This document shows, in pieces, positions 10,509-19,271 of a DNA stretch of 64,000 nt; the stretch's first letter is position 1; each line of letters opens with the position of its first letter. The DNA lies in assembly GCA_052168355.1 (NCBI GenBank), contig JBQLZQ010000080.1:35525-99524 (forward strand), in the 5' to 3' direction. The stretch comes from JBQLZQ01 sp052168355. Its GTDB lineage: Bacteria > Pseudomonadota > Alphaproteobacteria > DSM-16000 > Inquilinaceae. Under the pieces are notes generated by a model. That model saw only the letters and a list, made by a program, of their open reading frames with translations. It was not told the origin of the DNA and searched no databases. A program made the position numbers and the translations under genes.

Positions 10509-10961
10509 TCAGGCGTTGGCGTCGGGCGGCAGGAAATCGACTTCGTGCCGGGCCGATATCTTCACCACCTCTTCCGGGTCCGTGAGGGTGTCGATCTTTT
10601 CGAACAGCGCCTTCAGCTTGCGCGCCGGCGACACCCAGAACAGCGCCCGCGCCGGCTTGTCCGATTTATTGAAATAGCCGTGGGGAATGCCGCGCGGCAT
10701 GCGCACCAGGTCGCCGGCCTTGGCCTTCACCCACTGGCCGTCGAGCTTCAGATCCAATTCCCCCTCCTGGACCAGGATGAACTCGTCCTGGGTGGGGTGA
10801 ACGTGAACCGGCACGAACTGGCCCGGATCGCTGTTGGTCTCGAAGGCGAAGGTGGACTCGCAGACCGCCTTGGGGAAATAGACCTGCCCCAGGATGTTCC
10901 ACGTGGTGCCGGCAAATCCGGTGCCGTCTCGGGTGATGCCCTTTTCGAGGTCCTTGCTCAT
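10509..10961 (-). CDS. Single-domain cupin protein
   Basis: 150 residues with cupin motif 1 PVHVHPTQDEFILVQEGELDL (His-x-His, then Glu) and motif 2 PRGIPHGYFN, so the metal ligands are intact. It has no signal peptide. It is the first gene of a cupin-monooxygenase pair and faces the AraC regulator across 195 bp. Such small cupins can be dioxygenases, isomerases or stabilising proteins; no specific reaction can be assigned. Confidence 0.8.
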   Translation of the reverse strand: MSKDLEKGITRDGTGFAGTTWNILGQVYFPKAVCESTFAFETNSDPGQFVPVHVHPTQDEFILVQEGELDLKLDGQWVKAKAGDLVRMPRGIPHGYFNKSDKPARALFWVSPARKLKALFEKIDTLTDPEEVVKISARHEVDFLPPDANA

Positions 10962-11156
10962 GGAGGTCTCCCATCCCTGTCGCCATGTTTCCCTGTTCGC
11001 GCCTTTTGTTTCGGCGCGCCGTCAGACTAGGCGCTTCGGGCGGCGGGGCCCATGCCCGGTTCGCGCCGTTATCCGAAAAACGAAAAAAACCGCGCGGTGC
11101 GACATTGGGCCTCGCCGGCCGCTTGGACGCGGGCGCGGAACGGGTACAATCGGCCG

Positions 11157-12161
11157 ATGAACGCCGCGATGGAGCCGCCCGGCAGGGTGCCGCTGTCCAG
11201 CCACGTCCTGTTCCAGTCGGACGATCTGGATTGCGCGCGCGAGCGCGTGGCCGAGAAATTCTGCCGTCATCGGTTGGACATCATTGGCAACCGCCGGGCG
11301 TTCCGCGCCGCGCATCACCACGCCGCGGGCGACATGATTTCCCTCAACTACATCCGCTACGGGGCCGATGTGCTGATCGACCCCGGCGAGCTTGGGGATT
11401 TCTACCTGATCCAGATCCCGGTCGCGGGCACCGCCACGATCCGCAACGGACGCAGGGAATTCCTGACCGGACCTCGGACCGCGTCGGTCCTCAACGCCGA
11501 CCTTCCGACCCGCATGCGGTGGTGGGCCGGATGCGCGCAGATCCTGATCCAGGTGCGCAGGGCGCCGTTCCTAGCCTTCGCCGGCCAAGTGGCCGACCGG
11601 GCCCTGCCGGGGCCCCTTCGGTTCGACCCGCTGATCGATTTCGCGCGCCCCGAGATGCGGGCCTGGCGGGGCCTCGCCGCCGCGCTGTTCCATGCGGCCG
11701 ACCGGGGCGGCAAGGCGTCGTCCGGCCGCCCTCTCCAGACGGCCTTCGACGAACAGCGCCTGCTCGAGACGTTCCTGCGGCATCAGCCCAGCACCATGGC
11801 GATGTTCATGGACGACGCGCGGCTTGGCATTCCGCCGCGTCAGGTGCGGCGGGCGGAGGACTTCATCCGGGCCCGCGCCGCCGATCCGATCACGCTGCTC
11901 GACATCGCCCGGGCCGCCGGCGTGTCCGCGCGGTCCCTTCAGATGGCCTACAAATCCACCTACGGCCTGTCGCCGACGCAGGCCCTCCGGCGCGAGCGGC
12001 TGCGGCGGGTCCGCCTCGACCTGACCGGCGGGGAGGGGGCGGCGTCCGTCGCCGATACCGCCCTCAGATGGGGCTTTTCCCATCTCGGCCGGTTCGCCGC
12101 GTCCTATCGCCGGGAATTCGGCGAGCTGCCGCGCGAGACCGTCGGGCGGGGCGGCCCGTAG
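11157..12161 (+). CDS. AraC-family transcriptional regulator
   Basis: 334 residues from the ATG at 11157; upstream in-frame starts extend into what looks like leader sequence. The N-terminal ~200 residues resemble the AraC ligand-binding domain of the FeaR/AraC_binding_2 type. The C-terminal ~100 residues hold the two helix-turn-helix units (TLLDIARAAGVSARSLQMAY and the SVADTALRWGFSHLGRFAAS region, ending in GELPRET). It is transcribed away from the cupin/monooxygenase pair and probably activates it. Confidence 0.85.
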   Translation: MNAAMEPPGRVPLSSHVLFQSDDLDCARERVAEKFCRHRLDIIGNRRAFRAAHHHAAGDMISLNYIRYGADVLIDPGELGDFYLIQIPVAGTATIRNGRREFLTGPRTASVLNADLPTRMRWWAGCAQILIQVRRAPFLAFAGQVADRALPGPLRFDPLIDFARPEMRAWRGLAAALFHAADRGGKASSGRPLQTAFDEQRLLETFLRHQPSTMAMFMDDARLGIPPRQVRRAEDFIRARAADPITLLDIARAAGVSARSLQMAYKSTYGLSPTQALRRERLRRVRLDLTGGEGAASVADTALRWGFSHLGRFAASYRREFGELPRETVGRGGP

Positions 12162-12282
12162 CGCCCCCGGTTTCCACACGACATCAATCGTCGAGGGCAG
12201 GGAGTACGGTGCCCACTACGGGGACACGTCGAATTGCAGCCATGTCCCGGAATTCAATGCCGGTGGCCCCGCAAGCCGACCC

Positions 12283-13608
12283 TTAATGCAGCTTCAGCTT
12301 GGGCCGCACGATCCGATTGACGTGGCCGACCAGGATCAGGGTAAGACCCTTGATCCAGCCGTGGATGGCGATGAGGTGCATGCGGTAGAGAGAGACATAA
12401 GCGATGCGGGCGAGACGTCCCTCGACCGCCATGCGCCCGCCGACCAGATTGCCCATCAGGCTGCCGACGGTCGAGAAGCGGCTGAGCGCGACAAGCGATC
12501 CGCGGTCGTTGTAGACGAAGTCTCTCAAAGGGCGGCCTTCGGTAAAGCAGACGATATTCTCGAAGACCCGGTTCGCCATTTGGTGAGCGGCCTGCGCCCG
12601 GGGCGGAATCGGGTGCTCCTCATTGTCCGGGGTGTAGGAGCAGCAGTCGCCAAGGGCGAAGATTCGCTCGTCCTGCGTTGTCTGCAGGCTTGGCCGGACG
12701 ACGAGCCGGTTTTTCCGGTCCACTTCGAGACCGTCGAGAGACGAGAGACAGTCAGGTCCCTTCACGCCTGCCGCCCACAGAATCAACTCGGCGTCGATGG
12801 TTCGCCCATCCCTGGTTTTCACCGCAGCGGGCTGCACCTCTTCCACGATGGTGCCGGTGAGGATCTCGACGCCAAGGGCTTCGAGCTCGGCGGCAGCGGC
12901 CTCGGCAAGCTTCTCCGGCAAGGCCGGTAGGATGCGCGGGCCGGCTTCGAGAATGGTGACCTTGAGGCGCGTTTCGTCGAAGACTTCCAGGCCGTAGTGG
13001 CTCAGCGCATGGGCGGCGTTGTAGAGCTCAGCCGCCAGTTCGACACCGGTGGCGCCGGCACCGACGATAGCAATCCTGACCATGCTGTCGGTCTGGCCCT
13101 GTGCGACGTTGTGGGTGACGCGCAGGCAGGCATTCAGAAGCTTCGAGCGGAAATGGTCCGCCTGCTGGCGGTCTTCCAGGAAGAGAGCGTGCTCCAGGAC
13201 TCCTGGAATACCGAAGTCGTTGGACACCCCGCCGACGGCGAGCACGAGGTAGTCGTAGCGGATCGCATGCGCGCCGATGACTTCCCTGCCGTCATCGTCC
13301 TTCAGGGGAGCCGTGTGCAGCAGCCGCTTTTCCCGGTCGATACCGGCAAAGGTGCCGTAGAAGAAGCGGTAGCCCCATCGCACCCCGTGGCCGCCGTAGC
13401 CCACTTCGTCCATATTCGCATCCAGCGAGCCGGCCGCCACTTCGTGCAGCAGCGGCTTCCAGATATGCGTGCGGTTTCGCTCGACGAGGATGATGTCGTA
13501 CCCGTCGCGTTCGAAACGATTGCCGAGGCGCCGAACCAACTCCAGACCGCCGGCGCCGCCACCGACCACGACGATCTGCGTCTTTCTCCGCTCACCTTTG
13601 GCTGCCAC
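12283..13608 (-). CDS. ndh: Type II NADH:quinone oxidoreductase (NDH-2)
   Basis: 441 residues beginning at a GTG with AAGGGG upstream. It has the FAD site VVVGGGAGGLELVRRLG, the NADH site IVGAGATGVELAAEL, the LWAAGVKGPDC segment and the second FAD motif RIFALGDCCS, followed by a C-terminal hydrophobic/basic region expected to bind the membrane. NDH-2 transfers electrons from NADH to quinone without pumping protons, so it can dispose of reductant made by the many dehydrogenases here. It appears to stand alone. Confidence 0.9.
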   Translation of the reverse strand: MAAKGERRKTQIVVVGGGAGGLELVRRLGNRFERDGYDIILVERNRTHIWKPLLHEVAAGSLDANMDEVGYGGHGVRWGYRFFYGTFAGIDREKRLLHTAPLKDDDGREVIGAHAIRYDYLVLAVGGVSNDFGIPGVLEHALFLEDRQQADHFRSKLLNACLRVTHNVAQGQTDSMVRIAIVGAGATGVELAAELYNAAHALSHYGLEVFDETRLKVTILEAGPRILPALPEKLAEAAAAELEALGVEILTGTIVEEVQPAAVKTRDGRTIDAELILWAAGVKGPDCLSSLDGLEVDRKNRLVVRPSLQTTQDERIFALGDCCSYTPDNEEHPIPPRAQAAHQMANRVFENIVCFTEGRPLRDFVYNDRGSLVALSRFSTVGSLMGNLVGGRMAVEGRLARIAYVSLYRMHLIAIHGWIKGLTLILVGHVNRIVRPKLKLH

Positions 13609-13769
13609 GTTCCCCTTGCCCTCAACCAGATCGGTTTTGATATTGGCATAGTCTCGAGTCGGAGTATGTCGGCGGATATCATCGTCCGCAAACCTGACAT
13701 CTTGGTACGGAGACGCAATACCTGTTTTCGAACCTGAATGAGCTTTAGGTTGGAAAACATGTCATGTGT

Positions 13770-13787
13770 CCCCGTGTTTTCACGGGG
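13770..13787. other. Perfect hairpin between beta-lactamase and ndh
   Basis: CCCCGTG (13770-13776) and CACGGGG (13781-13787) are separated by TTTT. It lies about 55 bases past the beta-lactamase stop and 160 bases upstream of ndh. It lacks a clear U-tract on the minus strand, so it may be a weak terminator or an RNA-end structure. Confidence 0.4.
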
Positions 13788-13841
13788 GTGTTCACGGCTA
13801 TCGCTGTGGGCAGGATCGGCCGGATCCGGTGTCGGTCGGGA

Positions 13842-14672
13842 TCAGTTCCCCATATCCGCTGGCAGAACCCCGATCGATGCGAGCACCCGGTAAACCGTTT
13901 CGGCGCGCTTGGCCAGGTCCGGGCCGCCGGTCATGTCCATGTTGAAGGCGAAGACGTATGTTTCGGTCCGATCGGCGCCTGTATGGTCGACCCAGCCCAC
14001 ATACCAGCCGATATCCTGGGTCTTGCCGTCCCGGCGCCATCCGGTCTTGGCGAACAGGGTCCAGCCATCTCCGGCATCGGCCTGCATGATGACCCGTGCG
14101 GCGCGGAAGGTTTCATCCGACAGGGGCAGGTCCCTCCGCGCCAGCCGCTCCAGAAATGCGATCTGCTGTCTGGCGGAAATCTCCAGCGGGCCCAGCAGCC
14201 AGTAGGTGGTCAGGTCGTCCTCCAACCCGATGTCCTGGTTGCCATACTCGAAAAGGCCGAGCCATCTCGCCGTGGTTTCGGCGCCCAGGCTGGCGGCGAT
14301 GCGCTGGTAAACCCACACGGCGGATCGCCGATAGGCGGACTCGAGCGTTTGGTCCTGGTTCCAGGACTCGATGGGACGGCTGACGCCATCCCAGGCAAAC
14401 GCGGTGGAGACACCGGCCAAGCCGGTTTCCAGGGCGATGAGGGTGTGGGGGATCTTTGACGTGGATGCCGGCGGAAACGGTGTGTCCACGCGTTTCTTGT
14501 TGCTGGTCCATGTGTAATGGTCCGACAGGCGCGCGATGATCAGCGTGGACGTCTCGGGGTCGACCCCGGCCTGCCTGACAATGGCCGTTATGTCGGTGTC
14601 CGACCCGTAAACGGTGTGCGCGGGCAAAACGGCGAGGGCAGCGAGCAGGGATAAGGTCCAGAGAGTTTTCAT
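13842..14672 (-). CDS. Class D (OXA-type) serine beta-lactamase
   Basis: 276 residues starting with a Sec signal peptide (MKTLWTLSLLAALAVLPA, likely cleavage near residue 23). All class D landmarks are present: Ser70-Thr-Ser-Lys73 in PPASTSKIPHTLIALETG, Ser117-Ala-Val119, Tyr143-Gly-Asn145, Trp158 in YWLLGPLEISARQQ, and Lys209-Thr-Gly211. WNQDQTLESAY matches the class D segment after the active-site loop. Length is normal (OXA-10 has 266). The product would be a periplasmic penicillin/oxacillin hydrolase. It is not linked to a regulator, integron or transposase, so it looks like a resident chromosomal gene. Confidence 0.93.
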   Translation of the reverse strand: MKTLWTLSLLAALAVLPAHTVYGSDTDITAIVRQAGVDPETSTLIIARLSDHYTWTSNKKRVDTPFPPASTSKIPHTLIALETGLAGVSTAFAWDGVSRPIESWNQDQTLESAYRRSAVWVYQRIAASLGAETTARWLGLFEYGNQDIGLEDDLTTYWLLGPLEISARQQIAFLERLARRDLPLSDETFRAARVIMQADAGDGWTLFAKTGWRRDGKTQDIGWYVGWVDHTGADRTETYVFAFNMDMTGGPDLAKRAETVYRVLASIGVLPADMGN

Positions 14673-14853
14673 TGGCGGGTCGTCATCGCGCTGGAGGGCT
14701 TGAATGCGGCCGGGCCGCCGGCGCTGATACCGAGGACGGAAATCTCGGATCGCATTGTGCCATTTGTTTGGATGACGGGGGTGTCCGGTGAGAGAGTGCC
14801 GGGGGCCGGCACGGGCGTCTGGCCGGCAAAACTGGCAATAAGGGATAGAAAGC

Positions 14854-15630
14854 ATGGATCTGGAACTCACGGGCAGCCGGGTGATCGTGACCGCGGGGGC
14901 CGGCGGCATCGGGTTGGAGATCGCGCGCGGGTTCGTCAGGGAAGGGGCCTCGGTCTGGGTGTGCGATGTCGACGCGGCGGCGCTGGCGGCGCTGGAGACC
15001 AGCGACCCCGACATCCGCGGCGCGGCCTGCGACGTCGCCGATCGCGCCCAGGTGGCGGATTTCTTCGACACCGCGACGACGGCGCTCGGCGGGCTGGACG
15101 TTCTCGTCAACAACGCCGGCAGCGCCGGGCCGACGGCGCCGGTGGAGGAGGTCGACCCCGACCAGTGGGACTCGTGCCTGGCCGTGTGCCTGACCAGCCA
15201 GTTCAACTTCGCCCGCCTGGCCGCGCCGCTGCTGCGCGCCAGCGCCAACGCCTCGATGATCAATCTGTCGTCCCAGGCGGGTCATTTCGGCTTCGCCCTG
15301 CGCTCTCCCTACGCGGCGGCCAAATGGGGGGTCATCGGCCTGACCAAGTCGCTGTCCATCGAGCTCGGGCCGGCCGGGGTGCGGGTCAACGCCATCCTGC
15401 CCGGCATCGTGGCGGGCGACCGCCAGCGCCGGGTGCTCGAGGCCAAGGCCCAGCGGCTGGGCAAGAGCTTCGAGGAGATCGAGGCGGCGGCGTTCTCCTA
15501 CACCTCGATCCGCGACTACGTCACGCCGGGCCAGATCGCCGACCAGATCCTGTTCCTGGCCAGCCCGCGCGGCCGCACCATCTCGGGCCAGGCCATCTCG
15601 GTCTGCGGCGATACCAAGATGCTGGCGTGA
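14854..15630 (+). CDS. Short-chain dehydrogenase of the polyol locus
   Basis: 258 residues. A dinucleotide motif TAGAGGIG, the NNAG motif, catalytic Ser in NLSSQAG and Tyr-x3-Lys in SPYAAAKWG mark a classical SDR. It lies 109 bp before the SorC regulator and has AAGGGA upstream of its ATG. Position suggests oxidation or reduction of the polyol or ketose handled by the following locus, but the substrate is unknown. Confidence 0.82.
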   Translation: MDLELTGSRVIVTAGAGGIGLEIARGFVREGASVWVCDVDAAALAALETSDPDIRGAACDVADRAQVADFFDTATTALGGLDVLVNNAGSAGPTAPVEEVDPDQWDSCLAVCLTSQFNFARLAAPLLRASANASMINLSSQAGHFGFALRSPYAAAKWGVIGLTKSLSIELGPAGVRVNAILPGIVAGDRQRRVLEAKAQRLGKSFEEIEAAAFSYTSIRDYVTPGQIADQILFLASPRGRTISGQAISVCGDTKMLA

Positions 15631-15663
15631 GGCGGCGACTCCCGGCCGGAGAGGGCATGCCGC

Positions 15664-15720
15664 TTGACATCCACGGGCGCCCATGAAAATATTTTCAAAA
15701 CACGATAAAAATATCATGCG
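15664..15720 (+). promoter_or_regulatory. A+T-rich promoter/operator region before SorC gene
   Basis: TTGACA (15664-15669) is followed by a perfect 12-bp palindrome GAAAATATTTTC (15685-15696) and a related GATA-AAAA-TATC element around 15704-15715. This short A+T-rich patch stands out in GC-rich sequence. It is a likely promoter with paired regulator sites, probably autoregulated by the SorC protein encoded immediately downstream. Confidence 0.5.
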
Positions 15721-15738
15721 CAGAGGCATGCGGGGAGG

Positions 15739-16719
15739 ATGGGAGTGGCCCCTTCGGGCAATGGAGCGGACAGGGATGCCGATTCGAGCATGGCGACTCG
15801 GGCGGCCTGGCTGCACTTTGCCGGCGGCCTGACCCAGGCCGAGGTCGCGCGGCGACTGGGCCTTACCAGCCTCAAGGCCCACCGTCTGATCACCCGGGCC
15901 AACCAGGAGGGCTTGGTCAAGGTCTATATCGACGGCGAGGTTTCCGAATGCGTGGCGCTGGAGGCCGAGATCACCAGGCGCCATGGCCTGGACTATTGCG
16001 AGGTCGTTCCCGATTTCGACGAGCAGGACCTGCCGCTGCGGGCCCTGGGCATCGCCGGCGGGCAGTTTCTCAAGCGCGAGATCGAGCGTGGCGAGAACAC
16101 CTTGATCGGTGTGGGGCATGGGCGGACGCTGGCGGCGTGCGTCGACAACCTGCCGCGCACCAATGCCGGCCAGACCCGGTTTGTGTCCCTGCTGGGCGGG
16201 CTGACCCGGAAATTCGCCGCCAATCCCCATGACGTCATCCATCGGCTGGCCGAGCGCACCGGCGCCGAGGCCTATGTCATGCCGGTCCCGTTCTTCGCCA
16301 ACACGGTGGAGGATCTGCGGATCCTGGTGGCCCAGCGCGGCGTGTCGGAGGTGTTCGATCTGGCCCGCGGCGCCAGCCTTCTCTTTTGCGGCATCGGCAC
16401 GGCCGAACCGGAGGCCTCTCTGGTGTCCACCGGCATGATCGAGCGGGCGGAGATCGAGGAAGTCAAGCGGGCCAAGGGAACCGGGGAACTGCTCGGCCAT
16501 TTCTTCGACGCCGCGGGCGCGCCGGTCGAGACCAGCCTGTCCGACCGCACCCTGGCACTGGCGCGCGACGATCTGCGCAACCGCAGGATCGTCGCCGTGG
16601 CCGGCGGCCGGATGAAGGCGCCGGCGATCGCATCCGTTTTGCAAAGCCGCTTTCTCAGCGGTCTCATCACCGATGAGCGCACGGCGCGTGCGCTTGTGGA
16701 GGAACAGCCGGGCGGGTAG
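15739..16719 (+). CDS. SorC-family regulator of the polyol locus (EryD-like)
   Basis: 326 residues if the ATG at 15739 is used; that ATG abuts GGGGAGG, so a GTG at 15745 is an equally plausible start. The N-terminal helix-turn-helix reads GLTQAEVARRLGLTSLKAHRLI, and the rest is the sugar-phosphate-binding domain (CEVVP, FVSLLGGL, LLFCGIGTAE). It shares fold and motifs with the truncated protein at 1-840. SorC proteins control ery-type polyol operons (EryD), so control of the 16767-32442 genes by a phosphorylated intermediate is likely. Confidence 0.86.
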   Translation: MGVAPSGNGADRDADSSMATRAAWLHFAGGLTQAEVARRLGLTSLKAHRLITRANQEGLVKVYIDGEVSECVALEAEITRRHGLDYCEVVPDFDEQDLPLRALGIAGGQFLKREIERGENTLIGVGHGRTLAACVDNLPRTNAGQTRFVSLLGGLTRKFAANPHDVIHRLAERTGAEAYVMPVPFFANTVEDLRILVAQRGVSEVFDLARGASLLFCGIGTAEPEASLVSTGMIERAEIEEVKRAKGTGELLGHFFDAAGAPVETSLSDRTLALARDDLRNRRIVAVAGGRMKAPAIASVLQSRFLSGLITDERTARALVEEQPGG

Positions 16720-16766
16720 CCGGCTTCCGATCAAGAACAACCCTACCCCGAGGAGGAACAGTCCAG

Positions 16767-18203
16767 ATGTATGAAAGAGAGAAAGACTTCATCCAAGCCT
16801 TTCTGAAAGGAAACGTCGACCGGCGGGGCCTGATCAGAGGGCTGGGCGCCATGGGGTTGACGGCCTCGGCGGCCGGCGTGCTCGTCAATCTAAGTGCCAC
16901 CCGCGCCCTGGCGGCCGATTTCGACTGGAAGAAGCATTCCGGCACCACGGTCAAGCTGCTTCTCAACAAGCACCCCTATGCCGATGCGATGATTGCCAAT
17001 TTGCAATCGTTCAAGGAGTTGTCGGGCATGGAGGTCGAGTACGACATCTTTCCCGAGGATGTGTATTTCGACAAGGTGACCGCCGCCCTGTCGTCGGGGT
17101 CGTCGGAGTACGATGCCTTCATGACCGGCGCCTACATGACCTGGACCTACGGTCCTGCCGGCTGGATCGAGGATCTGAACCAGTGGATCATGGATCCCGA
17201 CAAGACCAACCCGAACTACAATTGGGACGACATGCTGGAGGGTGTGCGAGCATCCTGCGCCTGGAACGGCCAGCCCGGCGGCGCGCTGGGATCGCCCGAT
17301 GCCAAGCAATGGTGCATTCCCTGGGGCTACGAGCAGAACAACCTCAGCTACAACGCCGCCATGCTGGACGCGGCGGGCGCCGGCGTGCCCACCAACATGG
17401 ACGAGCTGATCGATGTTTCGTCGGCCCTGACCAGGGATGGCGTCTACGGCATCGGCGTGCGCGGGTCGCGGTCGTGGGCGACGATCCATCCAGGCTTCCT
17501 GTCCGGATACGCCAACTACGGCCAGAAGGACCTGAATATCGACGGCGACGGCAAGCTGTCGGCGGCGATGAACACCGACGTGTCCAAGGAGTTCCATGCC
17601 AAATGGGTCAAGATGATCCAGGACAGCGGCCCGCGGGACTGGTCCACCTACACCTGGTACCAGGTCGGCACCGACCTTGGCGCCGGCGCCTCGGCCATGA
17701 TCTACGACGCCGACATCCTGGGCTACTTCATGAACGGCGGCGACAACAAGATGGCGGGGCAGCTGGCCTACGCCCCGTTCGCCGCCAATCCCGAGGCCTC
17801 GGCGCCGACACCCAACATCTGGATCTGGTCGCTGGCCATGGCCTCGTCGTCCCAGCGCAAGGACGCGGCCTGGTACTTCATGCAATGGGCGTCCGGTCCC
17901 GAGCACGGCCTGTTCGGCGCGGCGACCATGGATTTCGTCAATCCCGTCCGCAAGTCGGTGTGGGCCGACGATGTGTTCCGCGAGCGTCTGAACAAGAGCT
18001 ATCCGGGCTATGTCGAAATGCACGACGTTTCGGCGCCGGGGGCCAAGATCCACTTCACGGCCCAGCCGCTGTTCTTCGATCTGACCACCGAATGGGCGGC
18101 GACCTTGCAGAAGATGGTCGCCAACGAGGTGCCGGTCGATGAAGGCCTCGACCAGTTGGCGGAAAGCGTGAACCGCCAGTTGAAAGACGCCGATCTCGGC
18201 TAG
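16767..18203 (+). CDS. ABC transporter substrate-binding protein (CUT1), probable polyol
   Basis: 478 residues. The N-terminus carries a twin-arginine-like signal (DRRGLIRGLGAMGL, hydrophobic stretch, then ALAAD near residue 50), unusual among sugar-binding proteins and suggesting export after folding. The mature region has the binding-protein features IWIWSLAMASSSQRKDAAWY and DLTTEWAATLQKM. GAGGAGG precedes the ATG. It heads the transporter genes of the locus; the ligand is inferred to be a polyol from the linked kinases and dehydrogenases. Confidence 0.85.
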   Translation: MYEREKDFIQAFLKGNVDRRGLIRGLGAMGLTASAAGVLVNLSATRALAADFDWKKHSGTTVKLLLNKHPYADAMIANLQSFKELSGMEVEYDIFPEDVYFDKVTAALSSGSSEYDAFMTGAYMTWTYGPAGWIEDLNQWIMDPDKTNPNYNWDDMLEGVRASCAWNGQPGGALGSPDAKQWCIPWGYEQNNLSYNAAMLDAAGAGVPTNMDELIDVSSALTRDGVYGIGVRGSRSWATIHPGFLSGYANYGQKDLNIDGDGKLSAAMNTDVSKEFHAKWVKMIQDSGPRDWSTYTWYQVGTDLGAGASAMIYDADILGYFMNGGDNKMAGQLAYAPFAANPEASAPTPNIWIWSLAMASSSQRKDAAWYFMQWASGPEHGLFGAATMDFVNPVRKSVWADDVFRERLNKSYPGYVEMHDVSAPGAKIHFTAQPLFFDLTTEWAATLQKMVANEVPVDEGLDQLAESVNRQLKDADLG

Positions 18204-18221
18204 ACACTGGTGATGGCCGAA

Positions 18222-18253
18222 GGTGCCCGCCGTCGATTGCGGCGGCGGGCACC
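18222..18253 (+). terminator. Strong hairpin between binding-protein and permease genes
   Basis: Arms GGTGCCCGCCG (18222-18232) and CGGCGGGCACC (18243-18253) form a perfect 11-bp stem with a 10-base loop. No U-tract follows. It is probably an mRNA-stabilising or partially terminating structure that raises binding protein relative to permease. Confidence 0.65.
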
Positions 18254-18333
18254 GTTGGCCCCGGCATGCCGGTATGCGGCGGCGTTTGTGGCGCGGCGAT
18301 CGGTGGTGGACGAACAGCGGGCGACAACAATTC

Positions 18334-19257
18334 ATGACCATGGCAACGACGGCGCGACCGGGACCAAGGCGGTGGAAGATCAGCCGCCGCGCGCTGCCCT
18401 ATGTCCTCAGCCTGCCGGCCCTTTTGGTCTGTATCGGCATTCTGATCCCGTTCTTCACGGCGGTCTGGTATTCGCTTCAGCGCTACCGCCTCAGCCAGCC
18501 CTGGGCTCAGAAATTCAACTGGGGACAGAACTACGCCGATTTCCTGACCGATCCGGGGTTCTGGAACACGCTCCAGGTTTCCCTGGTCTATGCGGGCGTC
18601 ACCGTCACCGTCGAGCTGTTGCTGGGGCTGGGGATCGCGCTGCTCCTGAAAAAGCGATCGACGCTCAACAACTTCATTTCGATCATGCTGTTGATGCCGC
18701 TGATGACGGCACCGGCGCTGGCGGCGCTGATGTGGAAGCTGATGACCAACCCGGGCTTCGGTATCCTCAGCTATTTCGCCATGTTGATCGGGTTCGAGGA
18801 TTTCCGCTGGGCGTCGTCGCCGTCGACGGCCCTGTTCACCGTGGTGCTGGTGGATATGTGGGTCTACACGCCCTTTATGATGATCCTGCTGCTGGCCGGG
18901 CTGCGGTCGCTGCCGACCCAGCCGTTCGAGGCGGCGGCGCTGGACGGCGTGCCGCGCATGCAGCAGTTCTTCCGCATCACCCTGCCCATGCTGATGCCCT
19001 ATATCCTGACCGCCACCCTGTTCCGGCTGCTCGACTCCATTCAGCAGTTCGACATCATCTACGCCATGACCCAGGGCGGTCCGGGCGATACGCTGACGGT
19101 GTTCCAGGTCGAGGCCTATCTCAACTTCTTCCAGTCGACCAATGTCGGGCGGTCGGCGGCCCTGCTGATGATCCTGTGGGCGATCACCTATCTGCTGTCC
19201 AACATCTTCATCAAGAACTGGCTGCGGCTGCGCGAACGCGCCCGCGGCGAGACATAG
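18334..19257 (+). CDS. ABC transporter permease, MalF/UgpA-like
   Basis: About 307 residues from the ATG at 18334; earlier in-frame starts run through the intergenic hairpin. Six membrane spans are evident (first LPYVLSLPALLVCIGILIPF), and the EAA loop reads FEAAALDGVPRMQQFFRITL. It pairs with the permease at 19272, which follows after 14 bases. Confidence 0.88.
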   Translation: MTMATTARPGPRRWKISRRALPYVLSLPALLVCIGILIPFFTAVWYSLQRYRLSQPWAQKFNWGQNYADFLTDPGFWNTLQVSLVYAGVTVTVELLLGLGIALLLKKRSTLNNFISIMLLMPLMTAPALAALMWKLMTNPGFGILSYFAMLIGFEDFRWASSPSTALFTVVLVDMWVYTPFMMILLLAGLRSLPTQPFEAAALDGVPRMQQFFRITLPMLMPYILTATLFRLLDSIQQFDIIYAMTQGGPGDTLTVFQVEAYLNFFQSTNVGRSAALLMILWAITYLLSNIFIKNWLRLRERARGET

Positions 19258-19271
19258 GGAAGGGGGGCGCC

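Noticed and set aside
13842..14672. Alternative reading of the beta-lactamase as a BlaR/MecR-type sensor domain
   Set aside because: It is a stand-alone secreted protein with its own signal peptide and no membrane or protease domain.
13842..15263. A longer N-terminus for the beta-lactamase
   Set aside because: The extension is antisense to the SDR gene; a signal peptide begins at the ATG at 14672.
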